Below are positions 20,801-33,759 of a DNA stretch of 64,000 bases, in pieces; the stretch's first letter is position 1, and each line of letters begins with the position of its first letter. The DNA is taken from positions 1 through 64,000 of the forward strand of contig JAMAHW010000089.1 in assembly GCA_023627715.1 (NCBI GenBank). The letters run 5' to 3'. This stretch comes from Periconia sp. R9002 (taxonomy: Eukaryota; Ascomycota; Dothideomycetes; Pleosporales; Periconiaceae). The notes under the pieces are model-generated. The model was given only the letters and a program-made list of their open reading frames with translations. It ran no database searches and had not been told where the DNA came from. Made by a program: the position numbers and the translations under genes.

Positions 20801-23800
20801 ATGCAAGGGCAATTCAATGTGGCTCGAGCGGACATTATGAAGCTGTTGGAACGGCTAAGCGATTCCCTCATCGACCCACGCGCCCGAGAGTACAACACGT
20901 CAGAAGTTGCCAACAGTATGATATTGGAGATACTGACTGGAACTATCGGGATTTGGAGCGCAGAGCCCACAGATCGCGAAACGCAAGATTTGTATGATCA
21001 TGCAGAGGCATTGTATTCTTACTATACTAAGGGCATGGAAAAGAGTGGCGTGCGAAGATCTCCAGGTCTCCAGGAACGAATAGCTTCGTTCTTATATGGT
21101 CTCTTACGGCATCATCCAAGCTTCGGACAGAGTCGCAAAGTACCGTCTGTGCGTACAAGTCTCTTTGAACTTCTTGCGAAAGGCGAAATGATGGTAAAAT
21201 ATCATATTGCAGAACGCTTGTCTGACATTTTCGAAGACTTCGTACTTTCAGAGCACAACAAGATACTGCAGGACGTGGATGACAGCCTTCCAAGCGGCGA
21301 AGGGTGGCTTGAAGGCATCGCTATTCGGCTGCTTGTTTTTTCTAAGCTCGCATCACGATGGCATACGGTGCAGCGGCAGTGCATATACCGCATGTTTGCG
21401 ACAGCTGGTTCGATCACCGGCGCAACGCATCATGCTAAGCGTTGTATCGCCGACGTTGCAGCAGCAAGGAATATGGAAGATTCCCAAGCATTATTTCGGC
21501 TCTTTGCTTCACAAATCATCTTCACCTGGTTGTGTAGGGATCGAAAGTTTGCCGAAATACCCTTCGCGACATTCAGTTATGAAACTCTCAAAGACCTTTT
21601 ACGAGACGTGGAAGCAGAAGCGGTCGGCCAGGCGATTATGCGTGGGCAAAAAGATGACGTCGACTTCATAGCCAAACAGCTGGGAGATTCAACATCAAAT
21701 GTGTTAGTCAGGAATTTGCCAAAAGCTGCCGCTTACACTATTTCATGGGACACCTGCAATGGTTATGCACGTAATAAGTCTATACCAAGCAGTTCGAATC
21801 TTCTCCGTGATTTGATAGGAAAAGTCCAGTATGCTGAGCTTATTCTTCAACAATTTCCTTTAGTCCTCGGCCACATCTTTCAGACTATTGGTCAAGAAGA
21901 TAGGGTCAGCAAACAATTGGATAAGCGGCCGGCATTTCATGATGCATCCAAGGCATTATCGGAAATGAATAATATCAGCCATTCCACAGTGGCGCTTGAT
22001 ATTGAGATAGAACCATCATTTTCCGCGTATTACCTTAACGACCAGCTTGAACGACTTTGCCGCCGAACAGGAGACAACCCCGATAGCTTTTGGACTTCCA
22101 GCAACTACACTCTAGTCACGCGAATGCTCTTGGATCGCATACATCCCGCACTAGGATCTCTTTATGCCCGATCTATTGTTCGTAAGCTGAGAATTCTCGT
22201 CGCTCTCGCTGGACCTGTGGCATACGAGGGTTATCCACTCCAGATGACATTACAATCCCTCAGGCCCTTTCTTACAGACATCCAGTGTGCGGAGGATGTT
22301 GTAGGTATAATGCAGTATCTCTTGGAGCATGGCATTCAGTATCTGAAAGGAGATTTGGGCTTCGTTACTGGAATTGGCCTATCGATTCTTATATCTATTC
22401 GTGTATTCATGGGTTCGTCACAGGAGAGCACAACCCAACAATCACAGTATATGGCAACCATGGACACGGCAACGAAGTTTCATGGATGGTTCACTAAATA
22501 TCTGAAATCCTATGCGGACAGCCTGGCGGATAGTGAGAGTAGCGCAAACATCAAAGCGTTCAGATTGATAACCACAGCTGCATCGCTCGTTCGCACCGAG
22601 GGAAATTCATTACGGGGGACTGAAGAGAGTAAATTGCTACTAGAAATCTTGGACGATGTCCGTTCAGGCCGGAAACTCCTGAACAATACCTCCCGCGAGG
22701 TTGCTCTTGACTTGCTTTGCCAAAACTTCCAGCCAGCTCCTAGTGCACGGGATGATGTGCTTGGTTTTGACGCAGAAGCAGCAAAATATGCATTGCACGT
22801 CTGGGATTCATGCCGAAGAAGCAATGTAGGAGATGGTTACTTGTTGTGGGCCGCTCGGGTACTTGGTCGAGCCTTCAGCGCCTACGGCGAAGTCGGACAA
22901 AGCACTGCTCCCTCCCATCCGTGGTCGGCTCGTATAGCAGCAGAATCAGAGGGTTCCCCTGGTCGTCCATCACGCGAAGCCATCATCAAGGAAATCATCG
23001 GGGTCTTCTACAGCGATGATCGCCACGAGGTCAGTCTTGCAGAAGAGTCGATTCGCCTTACTCTTTCCCGTCTTCCGCAAGCCCAACAGGATTATGTGGT
23101 AGAGCTCAACGAGATAATACCGCGACATATCACGAAAGCACTGGGCCTGCCCATAGATGATGGCAACATAGATTCCCTGCCATCTACCACTAACGTCTTG
23201 GAGCAATGCGCAGGTGTTGCCCACAACAAGCCGGTTTCTTTGTGGACCAGAGATTTGGCCATCGCCCTGTGTCGTGTGGCATCCCATGAGCCTCTTTTAG
23301 GTTCCTTGCCCAAATTACTGCTTGGTTTCAGCCACATGGCCGAGAGACTGTTCCCCTACATTCTCCATCTTGTTCTCCTTGATGAATTTGAAGGAGAGCG
23401 TAGCGTTCGGCGAACAATATCAACGGCAATGATGGACTGGTTCTCGGGTTGCGACACTACCCGTATACCGCAGGCACGCATCTTTATCCAAGCTATTTTG
23501 TACTTGCGCAGCCAACCTGTCCCCAAGGAAGTCACCAGAGTAGATCGAGATCGATGGCTTGAAATCGACTATCTGGAAGCTGCTAGAGCAGCTACTGTAT
23601 GCGGTATGTACCGCAGCGCACTGTTATTTGCGGAAACAGCAGTAGAGCCAGTGGTGAAAGCCTCGCGAAGGAGCTCGAGTGTCACTGAATCAACAAAAAT
23701 ACCCGTGGATCTGCAGCTCTCCATTTATAAGAATCTCGATGAACCTGATTCCTTCTATGGTGTAGACAGGGGCTACAGTTTGGAGTCTGTCATTGATCGT

Positions 23801-26800
23801 GTGGATTACGAAGGCGACGGGATCAAAAGTCTGCTCTTCCGTGGAGCTCGTTTGGACAGCCAAATTCGACAATCGAGCGAAGTGCAAACAACGGATACCC
23901 GCGGCATGGTCAAAAGCCTTATAATGCTCAACATGAATAGCGTTACACACTCTTTGCTCTCGAACGATCAATTCCGTAACATAGGCGAGGATGGCGTTGA
24001 AGACACTCTCCAAACAGCACGCAAACTAGGCCAATGGGACATCAAAGCTCCTGAAATGAATCACTCAGAGCATAGCACTCTATTTAAAGCCTTCCAAGGA
24101 TTACACTACGCAACAGATGCAGTTTCTGCAAAAAAGAGCTTCGACAACCAGATACTGTCCATGATTGGACAGCTTGTTGGAACATATACCTCATCACCAT
24201 CCACACAATCTCATCTCAGAACTCTGGCAATTCTCGCAGAGGCCCATGATGTGGTTGGCACTCGGTCTGATGATGACTTGATTGAAACCTGGGAGCAAAT
24301 GAAAGAACGAGAGCAGTGGATGCGTACTGGAGAGTAAGTCCCAATTCTGAAATCTTGAAATTGAGGTTTGAAATAACGATTTGTTGCCTAGGTTTGAGAG
24401 TGTCCGACAGATCCTATCATGTCGTGAAACCCTTTTTAATGTCCTTAGCACTAACCCACCCTTGCTGGAATCCTTACGCGTGAGAACTGGAAGCGTTCGT
24501 AACATCGAGGTTCAAGCGCTGGTGTCTTCGTCAAGAATTTATAGGAAGCATGGCGCAATTCAAGAATCACTGGCGCGAGTGACATACCTTTCAGATATTG
24601 TGCCACAGTGCAGATCCGTGGGCCTGGAGATCGGGGCAATCGCGCAACACGAGGTTGCTAGTGTATTGTGGGACCAGGGCGAGATTGAGACATCCACTGG
24701 AATGCGACAGCACCTGATCGAGCATACCCATTTCGACTCTCAAGATGCAGACATTAGTTTACCTGTCATAATGGCAAAACTTGTAAGCTCAATATCCTCT
24801 CCAAAGGTAGCATCAGCGGAAGCTTACTGTTTTAGGGCCATCACCTTGCTGAAGCTCGTTTGGAAAAGCCTGATGTAATCACTAGAGACTACCTTCAACC
24901 TGCGATCCGGGAATTGAAGGGGCAGATGCTCGGCTCAGGAGCGGCCCAGGTGTTTCATGAATTCGCACTGTTTTGCGATAAACAATTACAAAGTCCAGAG
25001 GCGATAGATGACCTGCAACGTGCCAAAGCCGGCGTTGACCGCAGACTACAAGAATATCAAGATTTCGTGAAGCTTGCGAATTCAGAAAAGAGTAAAAGTA
25101 TGCGTGATACCTATAAGAGGAGCGCCGCGAAAGCAAGAGTGTGGTACAATTTGGACCATACAGAATACGAAAGGCAGCGAAAAGATCGGGAACAGTTTTT
25201 GCGGCGATGCTTGGAAAACTACCTGCTGTCACTCCAAGCCAGCGATGAATTCAACAACGATGCTCTGCGTGTTTTCTCTTTGTGGTTGGAATACGCCGAT
25301 CTGCCTCTTGCAAATGAGGCTGTAGGGCTCCATCTCAGCAAAGTGCCCAGCGGGAAGTTCGCACTACTAATGAATCAATTATCCTCTCGCCTGCAATCGG
25401 AACAGACCGAGTTTCAAAAACTTCTTCTCGAACTGGTTTTCCGAATCTGCACCGACCACCCCTACCATGGAATGCACCAAATATTTGCCATTCAAACAAA
25501 AGTTGGAAATTTTACAAGAGAAGACGTGATGAGGGCCAAAGACGAGTCGGCTCGATCTCGTCAAAAAGCCGCAGCACACATCGCACAGCTGCTAGATAAA
25601 GACAAGCGATCACAATCTACGTGGAGGACCATTCACCGATCGGACGAGATCTACCATGCACTCGCCATGTTCAAAGACGAGAAGGACAATCGTCAAGGAC
25701 GAGAATATCCTCTTGATAGATACCGCGAGTCGAGAGATTTGGTGCAGAAGATTCCGCCATTGAAAGTACCACCAGCAACTTTACAGATCGAAGTGAGAGC
25801 GAACCAAGATTACAGCGACCTGCCCAGAATCGCGGGCTTTGGTTCTAGAATGACCATTGCAAACGGACTGAGCGCCCCAAAGATTATTACGGCTAAAGGA
25901 ACGGACGGCAAGCCATATAAACAGCTGGTAAGTGGCACACGCAGCGAATAAAATAGGTAGCCCTACTAATATATAACAGTTCAAATCCGGAAACGACGAT
26001 CTTCGACAAGATGCCATCATGGAGCAGGTCTTCGACCAAGTCTCCCGCCTACTAAAGAACCATACCGCAACACGTCTCCGCAATCTCGGCATCCGCACCT
26101 ACAAAGTCCTTCCCCTCTCAACCCGCTCTGGCCTCATGGAATTCGTTCAAGACACAATACCACTTCACATGTGGGTAATGCCCGCCCACGAACGCTACTA
26201 TCCAAACGACTACAAACCCGACCAATGCCGACGCCTAATCGGCTCAGTCCAGCAAGAATCGCAAGCAGCACGCATCAAAACCTGGCAAAAGGTAGCCGCC
26301 AACTTCCACCCGGTGCTCCGCTACTTCCTCCTCGAACTCTTCCAAGACCCAGATGAATGGTTCCAAAAACGCCTCGCCTACACGCGCTCGACAGCCGCCA
26401 TCTCCATCCTCGGCCACGTCCTCGGGCTCGGAGACCGACACTGCCACAACATCCTCCTCGATAAGAAAAGTGGAGACGTCGTGCACATCGATCTCGGCGT
26501 CAGCTTCGAAGCCGGCCGCGTCCTCCCCGTGCCCGAAGTCGTCCCCTTCCGTCTCACGCGCGACCTCGTCGACGCCATGGGGTACACCAAAACCGAGGGC
26601 GTTTTCCGTCGCTCGTGCGAATTCACAATGGATACCCTCCGCGACGAGCGCGAGTCCATCATGACGCTCCTCAACGTCCTCCGCTACGATCCCCTCGTCA
26701 ACTGGAGCATCACGTCCACCAAGGCAAAGCGCATGCAGGAAGGCCAGGAAACGGCCGCCGCTGCCGCCGCCGCACCTTCTTCAACCGCTGTCTCACGCGC

Positions 26801-27065
26801 CGGTACCGTCGGTGGGACGCCTGCGCCTGACAATCCTGCCGCGGCACAACCGCCGCAACAGCAGGACAATAACAATAACTACCAAGAATCCGACAGGAAA
26901 AAGGAGGAAGAGCAAGCGGGTGAAGCGGGCCGCGCCCTCGCCGTCGTGGAGAAGAAGCTGAGTAAGACGCTGAGCACCAAAGCTACGGTCAATGAGTTGA
27001 TTCAGTCCGCTACCGATGAACGCAATTTGGCGGTGCTGTATCAGGGGTGGGCTAGTTATGCTTAG
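17825..27065 (+). CDS. tel1: ATM-type serine/threonine kinase Tel1
   Basis: PI3K-like kinase that responds to DNA double-strand breaks with the MRN complex and maintains telomeres. Seven exons: 17825-17855, 17910-19377, 19427-19767, 19821-24333, 24392-24782, 24836-25927 and 25980-27065, giving 2,973 aa with every junction GT-AG and in frame. The N-terminus, [18 protein letters not shown], then [10 protein letters not shown], is the TAN motif specific to ATM/Tel1. A long HEAT solenoid and FAT region follow. The kinase domain occupies roughly the last 400 residues: [16 protein letters not shown] near 2615, [13 protein letters not shown] near 2761-2773, and HIDLG near 2782. The FATC tail ([13 protein letters not shown]) ends the protein. 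A low-complexity Ala/Gln/Asn insert separates the kinase from FATC. It appears intact. Confidence 0.96.
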
Positions 27066-27579
27066 GGGGTTGGGATTTCGGTTTACTTTTTTTTTCTTTT
27101 GTATTGGTTTCGGTTCAGTGTATTGTTTTCTGGGGGGTGGGAAGGGGAAGGCAGGAGGTTGGGGGGAAAGGAAAGGAAAGGAAAGGATGAGAAGTGGGTG
27201 GTGGATGGTGCAAATATTCGTGCCTCGTCCAAAAGAGAGAGAAAAGAAGGGAGATGTGTATGATGGTAGTTTTATATATACACACTTTGTAGCATTTAAT
27301 CTGCGTTGATACCTAGATAGAAATGGTATCAAATAATTCACACCCTTTTTTTTTTGTCTTTATAATCGTGTGTTCACTGTTTTCTCTTTCCTGTTATAAA
27401 AAAAAAGAATTACCGCAAATGTACAGATCAAGAACGAGTATATATGTATGTACGAGAATAGATCGGTTGAGGGTTGATCGATATATTAATATATCGAGTT
27501 GTTTTCGCTCGTCATCAGGACTATCTCATACAGGTACCGTGTGGATCCCACAACGAATTCCCACATACACACACACCCT
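27066..27579. other. Tail-to-tail region between tel1 and cul4
   Basis: Two convergent genes end here. The first 180 bases are G/T-rich with GGAAA repeats (27160-27186). T-runs near 27088 and 27345 are probable 3'-end signals. No gene. Confidence 0.5.
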
Positions 27580-30369
27580 CTACGCAATATAGCTATAGCT
27601 CCCATCATCCTCGCGCTCCAAAAAGTCCTTCTCAATCAACTTATCAATATTACGCTTGATGCCCGCAACATCCAACGTGCCTCTACTCCGCGTGACGCGG
27701 ATCGTCTCCGCCACAAGCTCCGAGTGCATAATGTTCTTGCGCGCCTTGAGGATGCGCACAATGGCGGCTTGGGTCTCGTAGTTGCGGTCCGCGGCGACGC
27801 GCTCGTGGGTCTCCTTGTTCTCGGCGGCGGTTTCCTTGAGCTGCACCGTGTTGATTTTGATGCGGTATTTGGGGTCGTTGAAGGATGTGTTGAGCGTGAA
27901 GGTGTCGGTGGGGTTTATGTCACGGCCTTTGGGGTGCTTGGTTAGGGGTCGGAGTTTGGCGCAGGCGAGGGATTGGAGGGTGCGCTCCAGTTCGGCGGGA
28001 GCTGGAATGGTGTTAGCTACTTTTTTTCTTTTTTACGAGGGGGTGGGGGAAACTTACGCAATCCTGTGGCTTCTTTGAGATAATTGTAGTCGAGATGCTC
28101 GCCGATTGGGACGTCGTTGAAGAGCAGGAGAACGATGGCTTGGAAAGATGACACAACAAGTTCTTTCATGCCCTTTGGAAATCTGGCTTTGAGTTGACAC
28201 TGCGCCAGTGCGTGTTTCCATTCCAGTTTCCGACCGGAGTGCTTGAGCTTGTAGTGCGCCTCAAATTTGTCGATCTCTGTCTTGATTTGAGGGGGAATGA
28301 TGACGGAAACGGTGGGGTAGGTTGGCCATGCGGAAGCGGACAGAACGTTTACATTCAGATCGACAGCGTGTTTCTCGTTGCGTTCTTCAGATATCGCTTT
28401 GTATGAGGTACCCTCGTCTCGAGATAACTCAATGTCCTTGAACATTTGCTCGAGGTTGGCTGTGAATCCGGCACCACATTCCGTCTTCAGACGCGCCAGC
28501 ATACTTCTCTCTGCATCTGCGCTGGCGCTTCGTCCCATAAGTAATCTGCGGGCGAGGTCTTTTTTGTAAAACGCCTCGAACACCGCTTTGCCATGGACAA
28601 ATCGGAAAAGATCTAATACTTGATCGAGTTGAATATTGACTTCAGCATCTTCATCAAATGGTACATCTTCGTTGTCCTCTTCCTCGGGTACTATAGCGGC
28701 GGGCTTCTCTGTTTTCCTACTCAACTGGGCTGGGATAGCTTTCGCACCACCTCTCAGTAGCATATCGACGTATTTAGCAATCATCTCCCCTGGCTTCGAG
28801 TTATCTGTATTCCATGTTGCACTTGACTTCTTCGTCTTGTTCATGAAAGCTTCGAATGATTCGCGAAGGCCGTGACCGAGATCATCGTGGCGGTGAAATG
28901 AGAATTTCCAGATAGTATCAAGCTGTCGTTTTAGAGTCAGTAGCTTTACTACCATAAGATCTTGCTCTTTCTCGTTGAAGACGATTTCTGTGCCAGTGTC
29001 TTCAATCCATTTGGTGAATGCTGGCCGTAGTTTTCCACCTAGTTTCCGTCTTTCTAGAAGGTTAAACAGCAGTTCCAAATCCTTAACGGCGTTGTCTTCG
29101 AGCAGGTCCGCTAAATCATCTTGGTTGATTAGTCGATCCTCTTTCTTGGAGATCAAGTGATCTTCCAGGAGGGTAAGCAGATCCCTCTTCGTCGATCCAT
29201 CCAACCTGAAAGTCTCCACCCTAGTCATTTCACTCTTCATAAGCTCAATGGCGCTATTAACATACTCCGGCAGCGTCTTCTCCGTGCTTGCCTTGTCGGA
29301 CCACTGCACGACATACGTCTGGCTGAGCTCCAACATACGCGGTTCAAAGTGTTTTGTATACACTTTTATATCGTGGAACATCTTAATAGCCTTGGAAAAC
29401 ATTTCGCGGTCAAGGACCTCGCCCGCTCGATCCACAGCAATAAGGTCACAAGCACCATCCACTATTCTATGATTCAGTTTTGCGTGATCAAAAATGGCCG
29501 TGCGAAAAAGGTCGACGGCAATATCATGGAGGGACTCCTGTCGAGGGAGGAGGTACGAGCGATCGAGGTAGCAGAAGATCCAATCCAAATATTTCTATTC
29601 CATCGATTAGCACAGATCTTGACGACTGTTGTCCAGAGGCTGTAAGGTTACGATTTACCATTTGATCATTCCACGTTGCCCACGCCAGTAAAGATGCTCT
29701 CAATACATCCACATCCTTCCGACCACTCGCCTCCAGTACTCGTTCCCTCAACGCCCCAGCAACATACTTCTCACATTTTTTCACCAACCTGTCTTTTGCA
29801 TCGCGTGCTAGCCCCTGACGACAAACGTTCTCGATCCCTCTATACAGCTCTTCCAGACTGAAATCAATCTGACCCTGCTGGAATATCGTGTCAAGCGCCG
29901 CCTCAACCTTACTCCACGTCTGCTCGAGAAAAACATTGGGGTCGACCTTGCGCGTCGGCCGGAAGTTCTTCACCATGAGCTTCTTTGGTCCCGAATTTGC
30001 ATGCATATTCGGGCCTGCTGGCTTCTTCATGCCATTCCGGGCAAGCCCCGAGAGAGCGGATGGCCGCGCGGGGCTTCCACCTGTGGGCGGGCTTGAGGTT
30101 ATGTCTATAAGCTCGGTAGGCGCAGACCCGCTACCCCTCTTGCTCGGGAAATGGTACATGTTTGCGGTGCTCATGGTGGGAGTTAAGGGTGGCGGCGGAG
30201 TCGAGGTAGGTAAGGCGTCTCCTCTTGGGCTATCGAGCTTCGCACGCTTGCTTGAGGGCGACAGCGGACCTGTGGCGGTCGAATTTGGCTTTTGCTGGGT
30301 GTTAAACAGTTCTTTGATGGTTTTGGCCGGCGTGTGCTTGCGTTTCTTGTCGCCCGATGTCGATGACAT
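27580..30369 (-). CDS. cul4: Cullin-4 scaffold of CRL4 ubiquitin ligase
   Basis: Scaffold that binds DDB1-type adaptors at its N-terminus and the RING protein Rbx1 at its C-terminus, to ubiquitinate proteins in DNA repair, replication and chromatin control. Exons on the minus strand: 30369-29659, 29594-28058 and 28001-27580, giving 889 aa. A disordered N-terminal extension of about 130 residues (KRKHTPAKTIKELF) includes a basic NLS-like stretch. The cullin repeats carry the marker YLDRSYLLPRQ. The cullin-homology domain follows (KDLARRLLMGRSAS, then YNYLKEATGL). The C-terminal winged-helix domain holds the neddylation site IVRILKARK, with Lys835 in the position of human CUL1 Lys720, and ends SYSYIA. 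The activator dcn1 lies about 18 kb away in this window. Confidence 0.95.
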
Positions 30370-31185
30370 TGAAGGGGAGGCTGGACAGCGTGAGGCTAGT
30401 ACTGGCTGCAGATGTGTCGAGCTCGGTGTTCAATCCAGGTATGAGCAGATGTCGAAGATGACGCGACTAGTGCGTTGGTATTGGTTGGGAGTTGCTGCGC
30501 TATACCTCGCTGATAACGATAAGACCCAAGCAAACTGAAAGACACGTACAAAGCGCCAGGGCCGATGCACTGTGATACCTAAAGTTGATATTTCAGGTCT
30601 CTAAAGCAAGCTCTATTCGTATCACTGTACAAGTCGACGTGGATAAATACGAGTATCATTATTCAGCAATGTGCCACCCACCTTATTGGAGCTCCCCCGG
30701 AGTTATTCGGCGATTATAACTCAAGCTCCAGCTACAATGCCCTATCACTACCTTCATATCTACCGCCAGGATCGCCCAGCCGATGTATTTATTAGCTTGA
30801 CATTGAAGTATAATAGACCCAAATTTCTCAACTCAGAGTATCATGCCTTATCTCATTTTCCGCCACAGAAAAAGTTTCGAATTTACTTGAGCATCGCGTA
30901 GAACATGTAGATAGGATTTCTATGCATTAACTAAACGGTTCCGTTCAAGCATGCGACCAAAAGAAGATGAATAAACAGAGCAACGTCCAGATGTCGATTC
31001 TCATAATCATCTTTCACATTTCGTCCTAGAGTTGAAGCTTTTATTTTCGCAGTTTGGGATATAAAATGGAACACCTGAAAATGCTCAGCTTGTTGAAAGA
31101 GCACCTCCTTACCCTACGCATCTAACTACCCATGATTTCCTATTCCTCTCGATTGCTCATGAGAAAAAAGACTTGCGCGCCGCAC
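30370..31185. other. Intergenic, cul4 upstream region
   Basis: No supported gene. The region directly upstream of 30369 should hold the cul4 promoter. The part near 31180 should hold the 3' untranslated region of the H-protein gene. Confidence 0.5.
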
Positions 31186-31885
31186 CTAATCTTCTTTGGT
31201 GAATTCCTCATATGCCGCCTTGTCCATCAAGCTCTCCAGAACTGTCTCGGCACCCTCCTCCACCTTGACCTTCGCGATCCAGCTCTCGCCCTCGGGATCC
31301 TTGTTCAGAGCTTGCGGCTTCTCCTCCAGCGAGCTGTTCACCTCTGTCACGACGCCAGAGACGGGTGATAGGATGTCCGAGGCCGACTTTACAGATTCGA
31401 CGGCGCCGATGGTGTCGCCGGCGACAACATCAATGTCGACTTGCGGGAGTTCGACGTATACAACGTCACCGAGCGCTTTTGCGGCGTAAGTAGAAATGCC
31501 TATGGTGCCTTTTTGGAAATAAAACAAAGTGTTAGTAAAATATATGTAGATTATGTAAAATAGTAGCTGAAACTTGACGCAGGGAAAGCTACGAGGGAAG
31601 TCAAACATACCGGTAGTACCGTCCTCTGAAAGCTCAATCCATTCATGGTCTTCTGTGTACTTCTTCGCACGGACTATCTCGACCTCGCATTAGTTACTCA
31701 ATGCGCGTGGATGTTTGTACATGGTGAATATTTTTGAACATACTCGCGGCAGAAACCGAGAATAGCCGCCTCTCCACACTCTGGGGATGCTGCTGCCATC
31801 GTTGGCACACAAAAGTGGAAGGCCTGCGCGTGGCGGCGGAGGTCAATTGGCGCACTGCGCGGGCAGCAGAGAGTCGTGAAGCCAT
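31186..31885 (-). CDS. gcv3: Glycine cleavage system H protein, mitochondrial
   Basis: Lipoyl carrier that shuttles the aminomethyl group between the P, T and L proteins in mitochondrial glycine breakdown. Exons on the minus strand: 31885-31744, 31673-31611 and 31508-31186, giving 175 aa. The first 45 or so residues (MASRLSAARAVRQLTSAATR) are a typical mitochondrial presequence. The mature part starts at KKYTEDHEWIEL. The lipoylation motif GAVESVKSASD contains Lys109. A conserved C-terminus follows (LNKDPEGESWIAKVKV). At the first intron several AG sites compete; only ATAG|TCCGTG keeps the frame, giving VSAAIRAKKYTE. It shares a 214-bp upstream region with the mitochondrial ribosomal gene at 32100. 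Confidence 0.93.
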
Positions 31886-32099
31886 TGTATTGCACGTTTT
31901 ACGTTCGTGGGTGCTTCGAGGGTTTGCGGAGGAGGGGAAAGGAAAATGAGTTGGTTGTTGGACCTCTAATAGGTATGACGGTCAGTCAGGATGCGCTAAA
32001 CCCTGTTTGGAAAATCTAAGCACGCGTCGAATCTTTTGCCTTTCCGAGTTTCACGAAAGCCGTCGGGAACACCAGTATACCATCCAAACCACCTTCAAG
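31886..32099. promoter_or_regulatory. Short divergent promoter of two mitochondrial genes
   Basis: Only 214 bp separate the start codons of the H protein (minus) and bS6m (plus), so both promoters must overlap here. No TATA box is evident. Confidence 0.55.
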
Positions 32100-32594
32100 A
32101 TGCTGTACGAGATGATCGGAGTGGTAAGTATACATTGCATTCCAACAATTCTTCCGATGAAATAAGCTAACAAGCCCAGGTCCGGCCCGGCCGCCTCTCC
32201 GAAGTCAAAGAGTAAACCCTCCCTCTCCTGCCTACCTCCACTCTCCGTCCACACTTCGTCTCACCCCTCCATTGTTTCCACGCCTAACAATTCTTCTCTT
32301 AGAATCGCCAAGACAGCCGGCAAGATCGTTCTAGACAACAAGGGCGTCGTGCGCGGTGTGTCCAACTGGGGCACTTTCCTCCTTCCCAAGCCTCTCCGCA
32401 AGCTCCAAATCAAACACAACACCGGCCACCACTTCGTCCTACGCTTCGACGGTAGCGCGCAAACGCAACATCTTGTACGTCGCACAATGAGTTTGGATCC
32501 GCGATTGCTCAGGTACTCGATTGTCAAAATGGGGGAGAAGTTCGAGCATATCAAGGATGTTGAGGGAGTTGCAGAGTTCAAGCATTCTTCGTGA
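32100..32594 (+). CDS. mrp17: Mitochondrial small-subunit ribosomal protein bS6m
   Basis: Component of the mitochondrial small ribosomal subunit, of the bacterial S6 family. Exons: 32100-32123, 32180-32211 and 32303-32594, giving 115 aa. The protein starts MLYEMIGVVRPGRLSEVKEI, followed by the S6 hallmark KTAGKIVLDNKGVVRGVSNW. The C-terminus (LLRYSIVKMGEKFEHI) is typical of fungal Mrp17. The first exon encodes just eight residues, so an ORF scan alone would miss the N-terminus. It is divergently paired with the H-protein gene, another mitochondrial protein. Confidence 0.92.
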
Positions 32595-33759
32595 TGTTGG
32601 GAAGAGCTATTTCGAGAGGTGTTTGTATATGTATATTATAAGGTGTGCTACTATATGAAGTGTGCTGTATAGTATGAGAAGGAAGAAGATTGCATGGATT
32701 GGCGTTATTGTTTAAAAATTGAGATAACCTTGGTCGAAACCAAGGACCACTTAAAGACACACAGAGATTTACTATTGAGCCTCCAAATCCTGTTGATTTT
32801 GCCGAGATGATTCTACACACGACTTGCTCTCAGCATATTCAGAACCGGATCGAAAAGACGAACCCAGAACATGCTAATACAAAGTGACTTTCACTCAATT
32901 CTCTCCAATGTCTTGCATATCGAGGGACTATGCACATGTATCAAGCTCCGGCCTAATCTTGCAACATATAGCAACCTAATCCTCAATCCAATGTTCTCTG
33001 TAAAGGGTTGTTCACCCAAAACCCTAGCCAGTTACTCTTTCGCACGACAACCTCAGAGACCTTACCAAAGCTCGACCCGAAAAAGCGGGCATCACATTCA
33101 GCCTTAGAATCCCTCTATCCAAACCCCAGAAAAGCCCCTTGTCATCCCACATGGCACATCTGTCCCGAAAAAAAGCTGCACTCCCTCAACATCAAGTGTA
33201 AGCTTACTTCAACCCCACTCCGGTCCACCATAGTCACGAAGATCCCCCTTGTCGATGATTTGAAAATCTGATAAATTAACGCCACCATTTTTGTACAAAT
33301 GAAGCAAATGAAGTATACTTATAGCTTTGTATTAGGCTTATCGTCCCCGCATTTGCCTATGTACCCCATGTTTCTTTCTCCACGATTCGCACTAGCGGTT
33401 ATGTCTCTATCTTCGCCCTGTCTAACCATGGGAAAACGAAATCCTTGAAACATATGAGTGAAGTTCGTTTAGTCAAAGAATCGTTACGGTGAGGATGTTT
33501 CGATATTTGAGGTAACGTAACTCACGATAATGAATTTTGATAGGATTTGAATTGAATGGTGTGTACGCGTATGGCCATTAATATGATAATTTCGATTGCA
33601 TTATATTCTTCCATCTTCATTGTGAGCGATAGTGTGATTTTTGGTATATAGCATTTACTTGTTTAACGATTTGCTGCTTCATTTCCCAAGAACCTCATTG
33701 ATCCTTCCACATATCTTCACCACGAAAACTCTTAAAATCCGGAACTCAGCTATGGCGAC
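32595..33759. other. Intergenic, nothing recognised
   Basis: AT-rich non-coding sequence. The first 100 bases probably carry the bS6m 3' untranslated region. No reading frame resembles a protein. Confidence 0.5.
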
